The position numbers and the translations under genes are program-made. The notes below the pieces were generated by a model. That model saw only the letters and a program-made list of their open reading frames with translations. It had not been told where the DNA came from and searched no databases. Positions 6,165 through 6,446 of a DNA stretch of 6,446 nt are shown one piece after another. Numbering within the stretch: the first letter of the stretch is position 1; each line of letters opens with the position of its first letter. Source of the stretch: Bacteroidota bacterium (lineage in GTDB: Bacteria > Bacteroidota > Bacteroidia > NS11-12g > UBA955); the NCBI GenBank assembly GCA_030836345.1, contig JAURQA010000252.1:1-6446 (forward strand). Reading direction: 5' to 3'.

Positions 6165-6194
6165 GACATTGTGTCTTATTTTTCCGTTTTTTTT
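6157..6194 (+). terminator. Rho-independent terminator of the receptor operon
   Basis: Ten Watson-Crick pairs plus two outer G-U pairs join 6157-6168 with 6172-6183 across a 3-nt loop (6169-6171). They are followed, after CCG, by eight T residues (6187-6194). The TAA stop of the methyltransferase (6162-6164) lies within the ascending arm. The long T-run is on the plus-strand side, so it acts on the operon. The stem is AT-rich. Confidence 0.8.
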
Positions 6195-6328
6195 GATAAA
6201 AATGACATAATGACACTTGCGGTGTTTTACTTATATATTTATAAGTTAATGATATTATGTAAGTTAATGTTTTAGTGATGTTCTTAGGATAATTTTGGTA
6301 TTTCATTTGATTCTATGTTCATACAAAC
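6195..6328. promoter_or_regulatory. AT-rich upstream region of the last gene, with repeats and a -7-like box
   Basis: This spacer holds an inverted repeat ACTTATA-TATT-TATAAGT (6229-6246) and a direct repeat TAAGTTAATG at 6242-6251 and 6260-6269 (18-base period). ATGACA occurs twice (6202-6207, 6210-6215). TAATTTTG (6290-6297) matches the Bacteroidota -7 element exactly, but no good -33 element precedes it. If used, transcription would begin near 6303, about 25 bases before the first ATG. The repeats could be regulator sites; AT-rich chance similarity cannot be excluded. Confidence 0.35.
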
Positions 6329-6335
6329 ATGAACA
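6316..6335 (+). repeat. Inverted repeat across the start codon of the last gene
   Basis: TGTTCAT (6316-6322) and ATGAACA (6329-6335) are perfect inverted repeats around a 6-base spacer. The right arm contains the ATG at 6329. As RNA this would hide that start in a hairpin, as DNA it could be an operator. If translation begins at 6347 the repeat lies in the leader. Confidence 0.45.
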
Positions 6336-6446
6336 AATTAAATAATATGAAAATCATTCAATCACCTTTTCACATGGCTATGGATATTTTTAATCCAAAT
6401 GCAGTAGACCAATTATTAAATGAGGCTTTTGATTCTTTTAATCGGA
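6329..6446 (+). CDS. Unrecognised protein, 3'-truncated by window edge
   Basis: An open frame begins at ATG 6329, with an in-frame stop upstream at 6308-6310, and is still open at the last base, giving about 39 residues. A second in-frame ATG at 6347 is equally possible, giving a protein starting MKIIQSPFHMAMDIF. The visible part has no signal peptide. After a short beta-like start it appears helical and amphipathic (AVDQLLNEAFDSFNR). I do not recognise the family. Support comes from the terminator upstream, a -7 promoter match at 6290-6297 and codon choice like that of the neighbours. It is a separate transcription unit from the receptor operon. Confidence 0.55.
   Translation, partial: MNKLNNMKIIQSPFHMAMDIFNPNAVDQLLNEAFDSFNR

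Noticed and set aside
6212..6228. Small hairpin GACAC-TTGCG-GTGTT followed by T residues
   Set aside because: The stem has only four or five pairs with one G-U, and it comes just after a much stronger terminator.
6100..6306. Minus-strand open frame over the operon terminator (68 codons)
   Set aside because: It crosses the terminator and the AT-rich spacer; its lysine/isoleucine-rich translation reflects base composition.

Overview
This window looks like AT-rich chromosomal DNA from a member of the Bacteroidota. The evidence is a TonB-dependent receptor with an N-terminal carboxypeptidase-regulatory-like domain next to a DUF4249-type lipoprotein. Several intergenic matches to the Bacteroidota -7 promoter element TAnnTTTG, and starts without Shine-Dalgarno sequences, agree with this. 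I cannot place it below phylum.

Layout. (1) Bases 1-495 (+) hold the 3' part of a coiled-coil protein whose frame is open to the left edge. (2) Bases 496-820 are non-coding; they contain small inverted repeats and a clear minus-strand terminator. (3) A tRNA with anticodon CAT (821-897, -) has its own good promoter match just upstream and two unusual stem mismatches. (4) A glycosyltransferase family 9 (heptosyltransferase-like) gene (966-2057, -) has cysteine clusters at both ends. (5) A 158-bp divergent intergenic region carries a perfect 14-bp palindrome beside a promoter box very close to the receptor start codon. (6) A tightly packed plus-strand operon follows: TonB-dependent receptor (2216-4564), DUF4249 lipoprotein (4567-5427) and SAM-dependent methyltransferase (5427-6164), closed by a hairpin terminator that contains the last stop codon. 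(7) An AT-rich, repeat-containing spacer leads to the 5' end of an unrecognised gene (6329 onward) that runs off the right edge.

Working together. The receptor and lipoprotein probably form an outer-membrane uptake or secretion-linked pair, as is usual for DUF4249 genes. The methyltransferase overlaps the lipoprotein gene by one base and is most like methyltransferases from surface-glycan loci; the divergent GT9 gene is also of surface-glycan type. A link between the receptor pair and glycan modification is therefore suggested, but it is inference. I saw no CRISPR array, insertion sequence, phage gene or defence system. Most of the window is ordinary Bacteroidota gene content, and the interest lies in the third operon member, the cysteine-rich GT9, the mismatched tRNA and the promoter/palindrome arrangement.
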